Shown: piece by piece, positions 42,755 to 51,856 of the stretch
How the letters are laid out: the number at the start of each line of letters is the position of its first letter
How positions within the stretch are numbered: position 1 is the first letter of the stretch
Assembly: GCF_002923755.1 (NCBI RefSeq)
Contig: NZ_PGFZ01000010.1
Span: 44,326 to 108,325 of the forward strand
Source of the DNA: Methylovulum psychrotolerans
Lineage (GTDB): Bacteria; Pseudomonadota; Gammaproteobacteria; Methylococcales; Methylomonadaceae
Length of the DNA stretch: 64,000 nt
Reading direction: 5' to 3'
Program-made: the position numbers and the translations under genes
The notes under the pieces: generated by a model
Seen by the model: only the letters and a program-made list of their open reading frames with translations
Databases searched by the model: none
Told to the model about the DNA's origin: nothing

Positions 42755-44314
42755 TTGTCACCCAAAAAACCTCATTTTATCACTGCCACCCATTATTTCG
42801 GACGCTGTTCTATGGGTAACTTTTGGAATACGTTCGAATGTGGGCGGGTGCCTGACGATTTTAAACAAATCCGTGCTGACGGCTTTAACGCCATTATCCT
42901 CATTGTTCCGTGGGCGCACCTACAGCCGCACACTCAGCCGATTGAATATGACCAAACCATTTTAGGCAGGTTATCTTACTTGCTCGCCCAAGCGCGTGCC
43001 GTCGGTTTGCGCATTATGCTAAGGCTAGGTTATTTGTGGGAAAATGCCCCGGCCGATATGACAACCTACCGCCGCTACCAACGGCTATTGACCGATCCGC
43101 AGCTGCAATTGGCTTGGCAGGATTATCTCGCTAAAGTGGAAAGCGTGGTTGGTGAGGATGCCCAAGACTGCAATTTTTTCCTTAGCTGGGAAGATGCTTA
43201 TTGGCCGGTGTTGCGCCACCCTGAAAACCTGCGTCCAGAAGCCCGCATCAAATACGCCCAAGACATCGGGCTGACCGCCTATATCAAAAAACGTTTTGCT
43301 TTTGAGCAGCTACAGGCACTTTACGATGTCACTGCCGACTCTTATGATACCTTGCCCGCCCCCACCTCCAGGGAAAAATTATTTGCCGAATTCGCCCTAT
43401 TTTTTGACCGCGAATACATAGAGCCTTGGATACTCGCCAGTAAAAATGCGTTAGTCCATGACATTTGGTATGAACACCGTATCGATCCTGATGTATTTTA
43501 CGGGGATGGCTGGCAAGACTCCGTAGAATACGGCTCCTATAAAACCGGCAGCAGTTGTGATGTCATCTATTATCATCCTAAAATAGGGGTAAGTGGCGCC
43601 AAGCCCCTCAGCGCCGACGAGGCCGCCAAACACATGCAGCGGGTCTTAAATGGCTTCCGACCTTTTAATATCCACAAAAAACCGGTTTTTTTAGACCAGT
43701 TCAACTTTAAGATCAATAATCCCAAGCACCCTGATTTTGCCCGTCTGGCGGACGAGCATGTCCCCCGGCTTTTAGAACAACTGGTTCCCCTGTTCAAAAA
43801 AAATCTGATCGGCTATGGTGTCTGGGGCTACCGTGATTGGCGTGACGACAAAATTTTTAACGGGGCTTTTGAATTGGGCTTGGCCGGCTGGGAAGGCACT
43901 CAGCTGATTATGGAAGGCGACACTGTCCTGTTGACAGCGGGCAGCGAGCTGAAACAAGCTAACTTACCCCCCATGCCGTTTGTTTATATTGAATGTTTGC
44001 CGCTACCCGGCGAAACAGTGCTGAGCATCAGCAACGGCGTATGCACCGAACAGCAAACCGTTACCGCCGATACCTGTGAAATCATCCTGACTTTTGCCCA
44101 GAACAACACGGGCAAAGGGCCGCTTCATATCAATTGCCTGCAAGGTACGCTCAGCATCCGTAAAGTCGCTTACTATTCGCACATTTACAGCAACGGCATG
44201 AGGGATATTAACGGCGCGGCCAGCCCTATCCTCAATGCGATTGCCCGTTTTAACCATACGCTTGCCCCCAACCTGCCAACGGCGGCCCATAAGCAAGCCG
44301 CCCTGCCCGCTTAA
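42755..44314 (+). CDS. Glycoside-hydrolase-like TIM-barrel protein
   Basis: I cannot name the family of this protein of about 519 residues. The opening HYFGRCSMGNFWNTFECGRV, the stretch DGFNAIILIVPWAHLQP and LRIMLRLGYLWENAP read like the first strands of a (beta/alpha)8 glycosidase of the GH5/GH39 kind. Candidate acid residues are Glu in FFLSWEDAYWP and Asp in KPVFLDQFNF. The last 140 residues look like a beta-sandwich. No signal peptide is seen. TTG 42755 is chosen as start since AGGAA lies 7 bases upstream; a longer frame from 42686 is possible. It follows the two sulfotransferases on the same strand. Confidence 0.65.
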   Translation: MSPKKPHFITATHYFGRCSMGNFWNTFECGRVPDDFKQIRADGFNAIILIVPWAHLQPHTQPIEYDQTILGRLSYLLAQARAVGLRIMLRLGYLWENAPADMTTYRRYQRLLTDPQLQLAWQDYLAKVESVVGEDAQDCNFFLSWEDAYWPVLRHPENLRPEARIKYAQDIGLTAYIKKRFAFEQLQALYDVTADSYDTLPAPTSREKLFAEFALFFDREYIEPWILASKNALVHDIWYEHRIDPDVFYGDGWQDSVEYGSYKTGSSCDVIYYHPKIGVSGAKPLSADEAAKHMQRVLNGFRPFNIHKKPVFLDQFNFKINNPKHPDFARLADEHVPRLLEQLVPLFKKNLIGYGVWGYRDWRDDKIFNGAFELGLAGWEGTQLIMEGDTVLLTAGSELKQANLPPMPFVYIECLPLPGETVLSISNGVCTEQQTVTADTCEIILTFAQNNTGKGPLHINCLQGTLSIRKVAYYSHIYSNGMRDINGAASPILNAIARFNHTLAPNLPTAAHKQAALPA

Positions 44315-44333
44315 GGCCACCCGCCCCGACTGA

Positions 44334-44355
44334 GCCGCCCTTTAAAAAGGGCGGC
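44334..44355. terminator. Terminator-like hairpin between convergent genes
   Basis: GCCGCCCTT at 44334-44342 pairs with AAGGGCGGC at 44347-44355 around a four-base loop (TAAA). The T and A runs are short. It separates the TIM-barrel gene from thrC. Confidence 0.6.
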
Positions 44356-44362
44356 AAAGGGT

Positions 44363-45448
44363 TTACAGGCTATCTAAAATAGCCCGTTTTACCGCATCCA
44401 AGCTCGCGTCAATGGTAACGGGTTTAGCGTCGGCACATTGCTGCATGGCAATTTCCGGGTCTTTAATGCCGTTGCCCGTCAAGGTGCAGACAATCCGGCT
44501 GCCTTCGGGAATTTTGCCGATACTGATGTCATGCAGCGCCCCCGCCAACGATGTTGCGGAAGCGGGTTCACAAAATACCCCTTCAAATTGCGACAACATT
44601 TTTTGTGCCGCCAAAATCTGCTCGTCACTAAACTTATCAAACCAACCGCCGGACTCTTTCTGGACGTTCCAAGCCAAATCCCACGATTGCGGATTACCGA
44701 TACGGATTGCCGTCGCTAAGGTTTCAGGGTTTTCTATCGGATGGCCGGCCACAAACGGCGCCGCACCCGCCGCCTGATAACCGCACATAATCGGCAAATT
44801 ACGGGTCACCGCCGCATGGCTGGCCGAATAACGGGCATATTCGGTATAACCTTTCCAGTACGCAGTGATATTGCCCGCATTACCAACGGGTAAGCAGTGA
44901 TAATCGGGCGCAAAACCCAGCTCATCAACAATTTCAAAGGCTGCGGTTTTTTGGCCTTCGATACGGAACGGATTGATGGAGTTGACAATAGTCACGGGTG
45001 CCAATTCGGCGACTTCCTTAACTAAAGCCATGCCTTTATCAAAGTTACCGTTAATTTGGATGATTTTGGCATCATACATCAAGGTTTGTGCCAGCTTGCC
45101 CAAGGCAATCTTACCTTCGGGGATCAGTACGAAGGCCTTAATGCCCGCCCGCACCGCATAAGCCGCCGCCGAAGCTGAGGTATTGCCGGTCGACGCGCAA
45201 ATAATGGCTTGGCTACCCGCTTCCACAGCTTTGGTCACAGCCATGGTCATACCACGGTCTTTAAACGAACCAGTGGGGTTCAGGCCTTCAAATTTGACGT
45301 AAATATCGACCTCTTTGCCGATCAGGCGGGGGATATTTTGCAATTGGATCAGCGGTGTGTTGCCTTCGCCAAGGCTAATCAGGCGGGTGTCGGCACTGAC
45401 GGGCAGGCGGTCACGGTAGCGTTCAATTAAACCGGTGTAACGGGACAT
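44363..45448 (-). CDS. thrC: Threonine synthase
   Basis: ThrC turns O-phosphohomoserine into threonine with PLP. The PLP Lys is in PTGSFKDRGMTMAV (about residue 62), CASTGNTSASAAAYA follows, and LPVGNAGNITAYWKGY binds the phosphate of PLP. At 361 residues this is the short form, as in Bacillus, rather than the longer E. coli type. AGGAACTCTC precedes ATG 45448. It lies 91 bp downstream of hom on the same strand, giving a hom-thrC unit. Confidence 0.95.
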   Translation of the reverse strand: MSRYTGLIERYRDRLPVSADTRLISLGEGNTPLIQLQNIPRLIGKEVDIYVKFEGLNPTGSFKDRGMTMAVTKAVEAGSQAIICASTGNTSASAAAYAVRAGIKAFVLIPEGKIALGKLAQTLMYDAKIIQINGNFDKGMALVKEVAELAPVTIVNSINPFRIEGQKTAAFEIVDELGFAPDYHCLPVGNAGNITAYWKGYTEYARYSASHAAVTRNLPIMCGYQAAGAAPFVAGHPIENPETLATAIRIGNPQSWDLAWNVQKESGGWFDKFSDEQILAAQKMLSQFEGVFCEPASATSLAGALHDISIGKIPEGSRIVCTLTGNGIKDPEIAMQQCADAKPVTIDASLDAVKRAILDSL

Positions 45449-45539
45449 GAGAGTTCCTATGAATTTGAATAGTGATAATTAGGTTTATTAATGCTTATTA
45501 GGTAAGCTTTATTGTATAGAGCAGAGCTAACCAATAAGA

Positions 45540-46850
45540 CTAGCCCAGCGTTTCCATGCGGATACGGTTGACTTTGCCGCTGACCGTGGGCAAGGCTTCA
45601 ATCGCCCGGATAGCGGCGTTCATTTCTTGTTCCAAGGTGATTTGCGTCAACATAATAATCGGCAAGGCTGTACTGTCTTTAGGCGGCTCTTTTTGGATAA
45701 TGGCTTCTATACTGATGTCATGGTCGGCAAGGATTTTTGTGACATCCGCCAATACTCCTGGCTTATCTTCGGCGTTCAGGCGCAAATAATACGATGTTTT
45801 AATGCGTTCCGCCGAAAGGACCGGAATATCCGCCAAGGCATCGGCACGGAACGCCAAATGCGGCACCCGGTTTTCCGGGTCGGAAGTCAAGGCGCGTACC
45901 ACATCAATGACATCGGCGACCACGGACGAGCCAGTCGGCTCAGCCCCTGCACCTGCACCGTAATATAAGGTCGCGCCGACGGCGTCGCCTTTGACCAACA
46001 CCGCATTCATCACGCCGTTGACATTAGCGATCAACCGCCGCTCAGGAATTAAGGTCGGATGCACCCGTAACTCAATGCCCTCGGCAGTTTTGCGGGCAAT
46101 CCCCAAATGCTTGATACGGTAGCCCAATTGCTCGGCATATTCAACGTCAATCCGGGCAATTTCGGTAATGCCTTCGGTATAAACCTTCTCAAACTGCAAA
46201 GGGATGCCAAAAGCAATCGATGCCAATATAGTCAGTTTATGCCCGGCATCAATACCTTCAACATCAAAAGTAGGGTCGGCCTCGGCATAACCCAAGGCTT
46301 GGGCTTCGGCCAACACATCGGCAAAATCGCGGCCTTTATCACGCATTTCGGTCAGGATAAAGTTGCCCGTACCATTGATAATGCCGGCCACCCATTGGAT
46401 TTGGTTGCCGCTTAGGCCTTCACGGATCGCCTTAATAATGGGTATGCCGCCCGCCACCGCCGCTTCAAAAGCGACGATTACGCCTTGCTCACTGGCTTTG
46501 GCAAATATCTCGTTACCGTGGGTGGCAATCAGCGATTTATTGGCGGTGACAATATGTTTGCCGTTGGCAATGGCGGTCAGAATCATATCTTTAACCGTCC
46601 CTGCCCCACCGATGGTTTCCACAATAATGTCGATATCAGGGTCGTTGATGATGTCTAAGGGGTCGGTGGTCAATTGTATATCTTGCGTGTCGCAGATACG
46701 CGGTTTTTGTAAATCTCTTGCCGAGGCGCGGGTAATGATAATTTCCCGTCCGGCGCGGCGGGCAATTTCTGCCGCGTTGCGCTTTAAGATATTGACCGTA
46801 CCGCCACCGACAGTACCCAATCCCAACACACCTACTTTTATCGGTTTCAA
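45540..46850 (-). CDS. hom: Homoserine dehydrogenase
   Basis: This enzyme reduces aspartate semialdehyde to homoserine for threonine and methionine. The Rossmann motif is VGVLGLGTVGGGTV. GIDAGHKLTILASIAFG carries the conserved catalytic region, and a C-terminal ACT domain (YYLRLNAEDKPGVLADVTKIL) points to feedback control. There is no aspartokinase fusion. Start: TTG 46850 has GGAG six bases upstream and gives the usual opening LKPIKVGV; ATG 46892 would add 14 residues and has no good ribosome site. thrC follows. Confidence 0.94.
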   Translation of the reverse strand: MKPIKVGVLGLGTVGGGTVNILKRNAAEIARRAGREIIITRASARDLQKPRICDTQDIQLTTDPLDIINDPDIDIIVETIGGAGTVKDMILTAIANGKHIVTANKSLIATHGNEIFAKASEQGVIVAFEAAVAGGIPIIKAIREGLSGNQIQWVAGIINGTGNFILTEMRDKGRDFADVLAEAQALGYAEADPTFDVEGIDAGHKLTILASIAFGIPLQFEKVYTEGITEIARIDVEYAEQLGYRIKHLGIARKTAEGIELRVHPTLIPERRLIANVNGVMNAVLVKGDAVGATLYYGAGAGAEPTGSSVVADVIDVVRALTSDPENRVPHLAFRADALADIPVLSAERIKTSYYLRLNAEDKPGVLADVTKILADHDISIEAIIQKEPPKDSTALPIIMLTQITLEQEMNAAIRAIEALPTVSGKVNRIRMETLG

Positions 46851-46938
46851 AGCAAACTCCAGTTCAGCTAAAAGCTGACCATTATATTTCATAAGCCGTA
46901 AGGCACAAGCGCGAGTTTACGGTTAGCGGCCTTGAGCC

Positions 46939-47145
46939 TTAGGACGTTTTTACTAATTTCTTACGCACTTTTTTGCTGACCATATTAATAAACTCATCGC
47001 TGTTGTCATAGCCTTGGACTTTGATAAACTCGACTATCGACGCGATTAATTTTTTGGTGTCGGCGATTTCTTGGTGCGAACGTCCGCAACCTTGGCAATG
47101 TGTGCCGTCTTTTGTGCAGAGGTCAGCACAGGGGGTAAATTTCAT
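46939..47145 (-). CDS. Small Cys-rich protein, DUF1289-like
   Basis: This 68-residue protein starts with a cysteine cluster, CADLCTKDGTHCQGCGRSHQEI. It resembles the CxxC...CxGCxRT pattern of the DUF1289 family, a probable small metal- or RNA-binding domain of unknown role. The rest is a charged helix with a basic end (SKKVRKKLVKTS). GAGAG lies upstream of ATG 47145. It sits between miaA and hom on the same strand but is separated from both. Confidence 0.7.
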   Translation of the reverse strand: MKFTPCADLCTKDGTHCQGCGRSHQEIADTKKLIASIVEFIKVQGYDNSDEFINMVSKKVRKKLVKTS

Positions 47146-47324
47146 AACATCTCTCGGATTATTTTAAGTAAATCGGGCGGGGCTTTAGTCAGTGGCCCAT
47201 TAAGAATGCCAAGATAGCCGCCACCTTGCGGTAACTTGCCTTATTTTAAAGCTATTTACGGCACAGGACACGAAGAATACGCAATTTTTGCCGATGCATC
47301 CGTCTTATGGTCGGCTTATCGGCG

Positions 47325-48263
47325 TTAAACCAGCAGATGGCGGCCAATGCAGGCAAGGGCTTGGCTGACTAACGCGCTGTCGCCCGTCACCAAATGCTCG
47401 GCTTCGGTTTCTTTACGCAGCCAAGTGAATTGCCGCTTGGCCAGTTGGCGGGTGGCGGCGATGGCCTGCTCGGTCATAGTCTGCCAATCCGTATCGCCAT
47501 GCAGATAGGCCCATACTTGCCGATAACCCACCGCCCTCAGTGCGGGCAAAGCGGCGTTTAAATCGCCGCGCTGGTACAGCACCCTGACCTCCTCGACCAA
47601 ACCTTGCGCCAGCATCTGATGGAAGCGTTCGGCAATAATGCCGTGCAGGATAGCCCTATCAGACGGGGCGACCACCAGCTTAAGGATACGGTAAGGGATC
47701 GCGGGGCCGGTATCGGCAAAAAAGTCCGACAAGGGTTGGCCACTTAATTCATAGACTTCCAATGCCCGTTGCACCCGTTGCGGGTCGTTAGGATGGATTC
47801 TGGCGGCGGCTTTAGGGTCTATCGCCGCCAAGCGCTGATGCAAGGCCTCTTTACCTAAGCTTGCCAACTCTTGGTCTAAACGCCGCCTCAGTTCCGGGTT
47901 GGCCGCTGGCAGCACGGCCAAGCCACTACTCAAGGCATTAAAATACAGCATAGTGCCGCCCACCAAAATCGGCAACTTGCCGCGTGCGGTCAAGTCCGCC
48001 ATCAAAGCCAAGGCTTGGCTGCGGAATTGTCCGGTGGAATAGGCCTCAGAAGGGTCAAGGATATCGATCAGATGATGGGGAATGCCGCCGCGCTCCTGCG
48101 CGGTCGGTTTGGCCGTGCCGATGTCCATGCCGCGAAACACCAAAGCCGAATCGACACTGATGATTTCGCCATTAAGCTGCTGTGCCAATTGCACCGCTAA
48201 AGCCGTTTTGCCGGAAGCGGTCGGCCCCATGAGAAAAATGGCGGGGGGAAGGGTTAAATCCAT
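47325..48263 (-). CDS. miaA: tRNA dimethylallyltransferase
   Basis: MiaA adds the dimethylallyl group to A37 of tRNAs reading U-starting codons. The P-loop is FLMGPTASGKTALAV near the N-terminus. Next come ISVDSALVFRGMDIGTAKP, PHHLIDILDP and LVGGTMLYFNAL, and the C-terminal CRQL-like arm AATRQLAKRQFTWLR. The length is 312 residues. ATG 48263 matches the usual opening; a GTG 36 bases upstream is possible. It is last in nnr-tsaE-amiB-mutL-miaA, the order known from E. coli; hfq does not follow here. Confidence 0.96.
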   Translation of the reverse strand: MDLTLPPAIFLMGPTASGKTALAVQLAQQLNGEIISVDSALVFRGMDIGTAKPTAQERGGIPHHLIDILDPSEAYSTGQFRSQALALMADLTARGKLPILVGGTMLYFNALSSGLAVLPAANPELRRRLDQELASLGKEALHQRLAAIDPKAAARIHPNDPQRVQRALEVYELSGQPLSDFFADTGPAIPYRILKLVVAPSDRAILHGIIAERFHQMLAQGLVEEVRVLYQRGDLNAALPALRAVGYRQVWAYLHGDTDWQTMTEQAIAATRQLAKRQFTWLRKETEAEHLVTGDSALVSQALACIGRHLLV

Positions 48264-48305
48264 AAATACGGGTTCAGGCAAGGGGGCGGCAAACGGCACA
48301 AGGCC

Positions 48306-50114
48306 TTATTGTCCGCGCAAAAAGAATTTATCCAATTCGCCCGTTGAGAGGGCAATCCAAGTAGGGCGGCCATGGTTGCATTGCCCGCTCCGTTCCGTTT
48401 TTTCCATATCGCGCAGCAAGCCGTTCATCTCCTCAACCGTCAGGCGGCGTTGGGCGCGGATGGCTCCGTGGCAAGCCATTGTCGCCAACAGTTCTTGGAT
48501 ATGCTCTTGCACCCGTTGGCTCATGCCATGCTCGGACAAATCCGCCAACACATCGCGGAACAAGGTTTCGACATCGGTATGGCGTAACAAAGCCGGCACG
48601 GCGCGTAGCACTATGGTTTCGGGGCCAAAACGGTTAATGTCAAACCCCAAGGCCAAAAAAATGGCTTGGGCCTGTTCGGCCAAGTCGGCTTCGGCAAGGC
48701 TGGTGCTGAGTTTTATCGGCAACAGCAAGGGCTGGCTGGCGACTGTACCTTGCTGATATTGCTGTTTCAGGCGTTCATAAGTGACCCGCTCATGGGCGGC
48801 ATGGGCATCCACCAAAATAATGCCCGTGCGCGTCTCCGAGAGGATAAAAATATTATGTAAATGGGCAATGGCATAGCCTAACGGCGGCGCCCCGCCCGCC
48901 TCAGCATCTACCGCTGTCGGTATCGGTAGAGGTTCGGCGGCCAATTGCGCGTAATGCCGAAGCTGCTCTTCAACCTGCAAAGGCAACTGGCTTTGTCTGG
49001 CGGGCGGCGGCTGGTAAACCGCCGCCGTACCGCCCCCTGTCGCCGCCACTGTCGGCGGTAAAGGCGGATGGGAGACCTCAGGTAACGTATGGATAGTCAA
49101 ATCAGGATGGCCGGGACGTAAATCCGCCAAGCTACGGTGTAAGGCGCTGAACAAAAAATCATGCACCAACCGCCCTTCCCTAAACCGGACTTCCAATTTG
49201 GCGGGATGGGCATTGACATCAACTAAGGTCGGATCTAAGGTCAGGTATAACACAAATACCGGATGGCGGCCATGAAACAGGACATCCTGATAAGCTTGCT
49301 TGACCGCATGGGCGACCAGCTTATCCTTAATCAGGCGGCGGTTGACATAAAAAAACTGCATGTCCTGCTGGCTACGCGAAAATGTCGGCAAGCCGACCCA
49401 GCCGGTCAATTGCAAACCGGCTGCGGCAAAATCAATGCTGACGGCGTTATCGACAAAGGCTTGGCCGCACAAGCTGGCGACGCGCTGGATTTGCTGAGCT
49501 TCGCTAAGTGCGGGCTTTAATTTAAAGATTTCCTTTTGGTTATGCACCAAGGTCAGGCCAATATCAAAACGGCTTAAGGCCATGCGTTGCAGTAAAGTTT
49601 CGATATGGTTAAATTCGGTTTTTTCCGTCTTTAAAAACTTGCGCCGAGCGGGGGTATTATAAAACAAATCCCTTACTTCAATCGTTGTTCCCGGTGGGTG
49701 CGGGTCGGGTTGCGGGGCAAAATCCTGTTCGGAACCGTCGGCAGCGACCCGCCAAGCGCAATCGCTGGCCGCCGTGCGGGAAATTAGCGTCAACCTCGAC
49801 ACCGAGCTGATACTGGGCAAAGCCTCACCGCGAAAACCCATGCTGGCGACCTGCTCCAAATCCTGTAAAGAGGCAATTTTGCTGGTGGCATGACGGGACA
49901 AAGCCAGCGGCAAATCGTCTTTAACAATGCCGCAACCATCGTCCCTAATTTTAATCAGCCGGATGCCGCCCTGCTCTATCTCTATATGGATGTGGCCGGC
50001 TCCGGCATCAAAACTATTTTCGACCAGCTCCTTAACTACCGAGGACGGCCTTTCGACAACTTCACCCGCAGCAATTTGGTTAACCAGTTGGGTCGGTAAG
50101 GGATGTATGCGCAT
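48306..50114 (-). CDS. mutL: DNA mismatch repair protein MutL
   Basis: MutL links mismatch recognition by MutS to strand incision. The N-terminal GHKL ATPase has all motifs: NQIAAGEVVERPSSVVKELV, ENSFDAGA, IRDDGCGI, ASMGFRGEALPSI and GTTIEVRDLFYNTPAR. The C-terminal dimerisation domain starts around residue 410 (GYAIAHLHNIFIL) and includes VDAHAAHERVTYERL and ATMACHGAIRA. The endonuclease motif DQHAxxE(x)4E is absent (VDAHAAHERVTYE), as in gammaproteobacteria with MutH. The length is 602 residues. miaA starts about 40 bp downstream. Confidence 0.97.
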   Translation of the reverse strand: MRIHPLPTQLVNQIAAGEVVERPSSVVKELVENSFDAGAGHIHIEIEQGGIRLIKIRDDGCGIVKDDLPLALSRHATSKIASLQDLEQVASMGFRGEALPSISSVSRLTLISRTAASDCAWRVAADGSEQDFAPQPDPHPPGTTIEVRDLFYNTPARRKFLKTEKTEFNHIETLLQRMALSRFDIGLTLVHNQKEIFKLKPALSEAQQIQRVASLCGQAFVDNAVSIDFAAAGLQLTGWVGLPTFSRSQQDMQFFYVNRRLIKDKLVAHAVKQAYQDVLFHGRHPVFVLYLTLDPTLVDVNAHPAKLEVRFREGRLVHDFLFSALHRSLADLRPGHPDLTIHTLPEVSHPPLPPTVAATGGGTAAVYQPPPARQSQLPLQVEEQLRHYAQLAAEPLPIPTAVDAEAGGAPPLGYAIAHLHNIFILSETRTGIILVDAHAAHERVTYERLKQQYQQGTVASQPLLLPIKLSTSLAEADLAEQAQAIFLALGFDINRFGPETIVLRAVPALLRHTDVETLFRDVLADLSEHGMSQRVQEHIQELLATMACHGAIRAQRRLTVEEMNGLLRDMEKTERSGQCNHGRPTWIALSTGELDKFFLRGQ

Positions 50115-50133
50115 TAAGCCTTAAATCGTTTTT

Positions 50134-51333
50134 TTACAGTGCCGCCATACGGCTATCGATGGGCGCAGATTTTTTAAAATAATCATACACGCCTGCAAAA
50201 ATGGCCCTGGCCATTTGCGTCTGGTAGCGCGGATTAACTAAATTCTGCTCTTCCAGAGGATTGGAAATAAAAGCCGTCTCCACCAAAATGGAGGGGATAT
50301 CAGGTGACTTAAGGACAATAAACGCGGCTTTTTGCACCGCATCACGATGTAATTGGTTCACTCCGTCAAAATGCCTTAACACACTGTCGGCAACTTGTTG
50401 GCTGGCGGATAAGGTGGCCGTTTGCGACAAATCCAACAGCACCGAAGCCAACACGTCTTCTTTATCGCTTAAATTGACCCCGCCCACCAATTCGGCGGCA
50501 TTTTCCGACTTTTCCAGCCAACGGGCGGCTTCGCTGGATGCGCCCTGAGTCGATAAGGTGAATACGGAAGCCCCACGCACCGAAGTATCATTAAACGCAT
50601 CGGCATGTACGGAAATAAACAAATCGGCTTTGGCGGCACGCGCAACCTGCATCCTTTCCCGCAGGCCGACATAATCATCACCCTTACGCACCATCACCGC
50701 TTTCATACCCGGCTGGGCATCAATCAGCACGGCAAGCTTTTGGGCAATGGCAAACGTGACCACCTTCTCTTCGGTACCTTGCGGGCCATGGGCACCCGGA
50801 TCATTACCGCCATGCCCTGCGTCAATGGCGATAACAATATCACGGCCTTTATGAATAATGGCTTTGGGTTCGGCGGCAGGCTTAAGCTTAGCAACCTTAG
50901 GTGCTACTGCCGCAACGGCTTTAGGGTCATTAGCGGATATCGCCTTATGGGTAAGGTCAACCGTCAAGCGGTGTTCGTTACGGTTATTGGACGATAAGGA
51001 GAATTTTTCCGGGCTAATGGCTTTTTTTAAATCGATCACCAGCTTTACGCCAGCCGCATCCTGAACCGCCAAACGGGTCTTAGCAAATAAGGGGTGGTCA
51101 GCCGGAGGCTGTTGTAAACTGCCCTGCAAAGCGGCATTTTTAATGACGATGACTAAGCGTGGCGGGTTATCCATAACAAAAACGCGATGCTTAGGTGAGG
51201 CCGTAACGGCAACCGACAGATGGCCTTGTCGATTATCGTAAGCTAATGCCCCCACTTGGATGGGTTCTGGCAACGCCATAGCAGCCCCTGATTGCAAGGC
51301 TAAAATACACAGTATTTTATGGTAATTTTTCAT
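50134..51333 (-). CDS. amiB: N-acetylmuramoyl-L-alanine amidase (AmiB/AmiC-like)
   Basis: This periplasmic amidase frees peptides from peptidoglycan during cell separation. A signal peptide ends near residue 20 (GAAMA, then LPEPI). An AMIN domain follows (residues about 25-125), then the Amidase_3 domain with zinc ligands in AIDAGHGGNDPGAHG, Glu in GTEEKVVTF, His in FISVHADAFND and the catalytic Glu in ILVETAFISNP. No LysM repeat follows, unlike E. coli AmiB. The symbol follows gene order between tsaE and mutL. ATG 51333 is used rather than an upstream TTG. Confidence 0.93.
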   Translation of the reverse strand: MKNYHKILCILALQSGAAMALPEPIQVGALAYDNRQGHLSVAVTASPKHRVFVMDNPPRLVIVIKNAALQGSLQQPPADHPLFAKTRLAVQDAAGVKLVIDLKKAISPEKFSLSSNNRNEHRLTVDLTHKAISANDPKAVAAVAPKVAKLKPAAEPKAIIHKGRDIVIAIDAGHGGNDPGAHGPQGTEEKVVTFAIAQKLAVLIDAQPGMKAVMVRKGDDYVGLRERMQVARAAKADLFISVHADAFNDTSVRGASVFTLSTQGASSEAARWLEKSENAAELVGGVNLSDKEDVLASVLLDLSQTATLSASQQVADSVLRHFDGVNQLHRDAVQKAAFIVLKSPDIPSILVETAFISNPLEEQNLVNPRYQTQMARAIFAGVYDYFKKSAPIDSRMAAL

Positions 51334-51436
51334 AGACAACGCCAAAAAATAATATCTCAGTCGAGATTATATAGTAGCTTATCCTTAGATATATACAAGA
51401 TATATACAAACCGGACTCTCTAAACCGGATGATTTT

Positions 51437-51856
51437 TTACGGCTTACCCCACTCCAAGGTCATCAGCCGTCCATTGCCTTCGGCTTCCAAACGGATGATG
51501 ATGTCAGGCGGCGGTAAAAACCCCAAGCCTTTTTCGGCCCACTCGATAAAACACAGGCAAGGCTGGCTAAAATAGTCACTTATACCTATCCATTCCAGCT
51601 CTTCCGGTTCGGCAAGCCGATATAAATCGAAATGGTAGATGGTTTGCCCTTTAATGGCATATTCTTCCACTAAGGTATAAGTGGGGCTTTTGACCGCCCC
51701 CACAAACCCGGCTGCACGCAGATACGCCCGTACCAGCGTAGTCTTACCCGCCCCCAGATCACCTTGCAGAAACACCACAGCTTGCGCGGGTAACAGTTCG
51801 CGTAATTCGCCGCCTAACTGTTCGGTCGCCGCAGTGTCGGCCAAGTAACGGCGCAT
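51437..51856 (-). CDS. tsaE: tRNA t6A biosynthesis ATPase TsaE
   Basis: TsaE is the ATPase that recycles the TsaB-TsaD complex making threonylcarbamoyladenosine at A37. The P-loop FLQGDLGAGKTTLVRAYL, the SPTYTLVEEY switch segment and YHFDLYRLAEPEELEWIG are all present. CFIEWAEKG matches the usual acidic stretch. The length is 139 residues. Its start at 51856 overlaps the last base of nnr, so the two are coupled. amiB follows about 100 bp downstream. Confidence 0.95.
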   Translation of the reverse strand: MRRYLADTAATEQLGGELRELLPAQAVVFLQGDLGAGKTTLVRAYLRAAGFVGAVKSPTYTLVEEYAIKGQTIYHFDLYRLAEPEELEWIGISDYFSQPCLCFIEWAEKGLGFLPPPDIIIRLEAEGNGRLMTLEWGKP

